A stretch of 64,000 nucleotides of DNA from ZC4RG20 sp963702105. GTDB lineage: Bacteria; Pseudomonadota; Gammaproteobacteria; Steroidobacterales; Rariloculaceae. A program made the translations under genes and the position numbers. The notes beneath the pieces are model-generated. The model ran no database searches. It was not told where the DNA came from and was given only the letters and a program-made list of their open reading frames with translations. The stretch is from contig OY969712.1 of NCBI GenBank assembly GCA_963702105.1, positions 3,782,001-3,846,000 of the forward strand, in the 5' to 3' direction. Numbering within the stretch: position 1 is the first letter of the stretch; each line of letters begins with the position of its first letter. Positions 61,792 through 64,000 of this stretch are shown one piece after another.

Positions 61792-61804
61792 GAGGTAGGT
61801 GGAC

Positions 61805-63031
61805 CTACGGTCGATGTGAAACGTTCGCTCGAACGACCGCGTCGTAGGTCTCGAGGTATCTGCGCGTCATGCTTTCGATACTGAAGTCGCGAGCCGCGCG
61901 GCGGCGCCCCTCCGCTCCGTGCGCCCTCGCCTTCTCAACGTCCCGGGCGTAGGCGAAAATCGCATCTGCCATACTCGCCGGATCTTGGGGCGGTACGAGC
62001 CGCCCGGTCCTACCCGAAAGAACCAGCTCCGGGTTCCCGCCCACGTCGGTAGCGACGACGGGAAGCCCGGTAGCCATCGCCTCGAGGATGGTATTGGAGA
62101 TGCCTTCGTTCCGCGAAGGCAGGACAAACAGGTCGAGTCCGCGCAAGATCTCGTCGATATCGTCGCGCCTGCCGGGCAGCCAACTTACTTCGGAGCCGCC
62201 GTTCTGCGCAAGGGCATGCCTCGCACTCTCGTAGAGCGGGCCGTCGCCGATCATGACGAGGCGCAAGCGTCGCGATTCCGCATCGTCATCGGCCAGAAGG
62301 CGCTGGAAGGCGCGGACCAAGGTCATGGGATCCTTGATATCGGCCATCCTGCCGACCGAGCCGATGACGAAGGTGCCCTCGGGCGCAAGTCCTTCGGGGA
62401 TGGCCGCCGACGCGCGACCGCCGTCCGCGGGATGGAACTTGCCGGTGTCGACTCCGTTGTAGATGTGCCTGATGTCGCCGGCCGGCACCCCCACCGTATC
62501 CCTGAGCCAAGCGGCGATGTGGCCCGAGACGGCGATTTGAGCGTCGATCAGGGGCATGCAGCTCCGCCTGATCATGCGGTACTTTCGGCGCGTACCGGTT
62601 TCGTCCGCCACGTCCCAGCCGTGCTCGCCGTGGACCAGCCGTGCCACGCCCGCCAGCTTGGCAGGAAAGACGGTGTCTATCGTGCCGAAGTTTCGCGTAT
62701 GGACGATATCGGGCCGCAGCTCGCGAAACAGCCGCCACAAGCGAATGTAGTTGCCCAGATCCTTGCCCGCGCGCTTATTCAGGGCAAACACCGGAACGTC
62801 GTCGCGTTCGAGCCTGTCCCGAAAGCTCGTGTAGCTCTTGAGGCACACGATGGCCTGCCGATAGCGTTCGGCCGGGATTCGATTGACGAGGTTGATGACG
62901 CCGTTTTCCAATCCGCCCACATCGAGATTGAACACGACGTGCGCGATCAGCGGCGGCCGGGACTTAGCGACGGACTCCTCGACGGCCGGATCCGAGCCGT
63001 TGCGTACCGTGTTGTCGAGGCGAGCGGCCAA
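61805..63031 (-). CDS. Sugar transferase, PEP-CTERM/EpsH1-associated
   Basis: The 408-residue GT4 enzyme has the subfamily signature LIAHVVFNLDVGGLENGVIN, then HTRNFGTIDTVFPAKLAGVA, LVHGEHGWDVADE, and the donor loop VLPSRNEGISNTILEAMATG with PVVATDVGGNPELV. The start is TTG 63031 by position, 4 bp after the EpsI stop, as no ATG or GTG precedes the homology. It makes a glycosidic bond during repeat-unit assembly. Confidence 0.85.
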   Translation of the reverse strand: MAARLDNTVRNGSDPAVEESVAKSRPPLIAHVVFNLDVGGLENGVINLVNRIPAERYRQAIVCLKSYTSFRDRLERDDVPVFALNKRAGKDLGNYIRLWRLFRELRPDIVHTRNFGTIDTVFPAKLAGVARLVHGEHGWDVADETGTRRKYRMIRRSCMPLIDAQIAVSGHIAAWLRDTVGVPAGDIRHIYNGVDTGKFHPADGGRASAAIPEGLAPEGTFVIGSVGRMADIKDPMTLVRAFQRLLADDDAESRRLRLVMIGDGPLYESARHALAQNGGSEVSWLPGRRDDIDEILRGLDLFVLPSRNEGISNTILEAMATGLPVVATDVGGNPELVLSGRTGRLVPPQDPASMADAIFAYARDVEKARAHGAEGRRRAARDFSIESMTRRYLETYDAVVRANVSHRP

Positions 63032-63035
63032 AATA

Positions 63036-64000
63036 TCACGCTGTCGTGGCCGCGCAGGCCGGTCCGGCTCGGCTCATGCAGGCCCTTACGTGATGGAATG
63101 CTTCGGCCACGAAGCTGCGAAGAACGGCCCGGGCCGCGTCCGGGTCGTCGGACTCCGCCGTCACGCTGATCAGCTTCGAATCGGAATAGCCGTGCCGCAA
63201 CATCGCCCAGGCTTCGAGCAGCTTCGCCTGCCAGTCCGCCGAGACGTCGGCCCCGTCGACGTCGTACCAGTACCAGATGATCCGGTAGCCCGCCGCCGAT
63301 CGCAGGACGGTCTCCCGCAGCGATACGCTCGTGCCGGACGCCTCGGCGTGGACGCCGTCGGTCTCGAGCATCCGCCATCGAGACTTGTCGACCGACGCAT
63401 TGACGGCGCCCTCCATTTCAACGCCTTGCTGCTGGCGGCGATAAGACACTATCCGCAACTCGACCGCCTGCCCGCGGCGCCGATATTCGCCGCTCAGGGT
63501 GATGGCCGCCGCATTTTGCTCCGCCGGCGGCGCGTGCGGAGACGTCCACCGCCCGGCCCGGCGGCCCTACGGCGGCGGCGGGCTTCGCGCTCCGATCGGC
63601 GGTAAGCGAGCCGTCGGTCACGCTCGAAGGCCCTACCCAGCCCGAGCCGAGCAAGGGCAGCCGAACCTCCCCCTCGGCGGGCGTCCCCTCGCGAGCGTTT
63701 TGGTAGGCCAAGGGCCCGGCGGCGGCCAGAGAAACGATCAACAGCAGTGCGGCAGCGAGTCCGCGGGCACTACCGCCCGAATGCCCTCGCGGCACGGAGG
63801 GATCGGCAGCCGCAGCGCTAGTGGGCGGTGCGCCGGCAACGGCCAGGCCGTCGGCCGTCTCGAACGGAAGATCTCGAAAGTAGCTTCCGCCCCAAAACAG
63901 CACGCCGATCAGCACTGCGAACAACAGCCAACCGTAGATCAGATGGTCGACGCCGACGGCAAGCCGCATCCCGCTGAGGTCCGCAATCATGACGATCATG
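63036..64000 (-). CDS. xrtA: Exosortase A C-terminus plus EpsI domain, frameshifted, partial at window edge
   Basis: From 64000 the minus strand reads DLSGMRLAVGVDHLIYGWLL followed by GVLFWGGSYFRDLPF, the last membrane segments of exosortase A. The catalytic Cys/Arg lie beyond the edge. After a linker with another hydrophobic stretch comes LPLLGSGWVGPSSVTDG, and then the EpsI domain appears in a different frame: AAAITLSGEYRRRGQAVELR, IVSYRRQQQGVEMEGAVNAS, YRIIWYWYDVDG. The frame change lies between about 63640 and 63540 in a GCC/GGC-rich tract. Fused XrtA-EpsI proteins are normal, so one gene with a frameshift or sequencing slip is likely. The enzyme sorts PEP-CTERM proteins such as 16112-16696. 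Confidence 0.85.

Noticed and set aside
57924..61884. Two 616-codon plus-strand open frames
   Set aside because: They lie opposite the Asn-synthetase homologues and hydrolase 2, which have clear motifs; both frames are compositional.

Overview
The window is GC-rich bacterial DNA, most likely from a pseudomonadote and probably a gammaproteobacterium. The grounds are two proteobacterial-type tRNAs with encoded CCA (Glu-TTC, Ala-GGC), an exosortase A/PEP-CTERM exopolysaccharide locus, a YedY-type molybdoenzyme with a b561 partner, and a genus-unspecific palindromic repeat. Both ends cut genes: a large secreted Ig-like protein on the left and exosortase A/EpsI on the right. Neither was reported as a complete frame, and both were read directly from the minus strand.

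Layout. 1-6 kb: secreted Ig-repeat protein, an asparagine-synthetase homologue without its N-terminal Cys, and a tyrosine recombinase next to tRNA-Glu. A Phd-type antitoxin follows, fused to the remnant of a PIN toxin, then tRNA-Ala. 6.6-10.8 kb: a compact candidate RiPP (modified peptide) locus. It has an 88-residue precursor with Lys-Pro repeats, an HExxH-type putative peptide beta-hydroxylase, and an AMP-forming ligase overlapping it by 4 bases, with a divergent ATP-grasp protein. 11-18.6 kb: membrane sugar-dehydrogenase/cytochrome c fusion, glycosyltransferase, periplasmic protein, decayed SRAP gene, PEP-CTERM protein, and a molybdopterin oxidoreductase with its cytochrome b. 18.7-24.5 kb: carrier protein / AMP ligase / short-chain reductase trio, FATP-like acyl-CoA synthetase, SnoaL-like protein and esterase.

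24.5-32.3 kb: a second unusual biosynthetic locus. A carrier protein whose phosphopantetheine Ser has become Leu is divergent from a tightly coupled operon. That operon holds an acyl-CoA dehydrogenase homologue, an aminoacyl-tRNA-synthetase-like amino acid:[carrier protein] ligase, a MetY-like enzyme, a MetA-like acyltransferase, a PLP decarboxylase and a GNAT-like protein. The likely logic, by inference, is loading of an amino acid on a carrier, oxidation of the thioester, and homoserine/sulfur-type chemistry.

32.3-64 kb: surface polysaccharide. It contains CapA-like protein, two flippases, a second Cys-less Asn-synthetase homologue beside an unrecognised (possibly Dit1/PvcA-like) protein, FkbM methyltransferase, exosortase-associated hydrolase 1, FemAB/GNAT proteins, a DegT-type aminotransferase and glycosyltransferases. 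Further on are secreted beta-propeller and lectin/lyase-like proteins behind a cyclic-di-GMP-I riboswitch, then a ligase/polymerase. A long minus-strand XrtA operon follows: deacetylase, glycosyltransferases, amidotransferase 1, hydrolase 2, ACP, Asn-synthetase homologue, sugar transferase, and exosortase A/EpsI with an apparent frameshift. The stretch of roughly 40-55 kb is visibly more AT-rich than its flanks, as is usual for a variable polysaccharide block.
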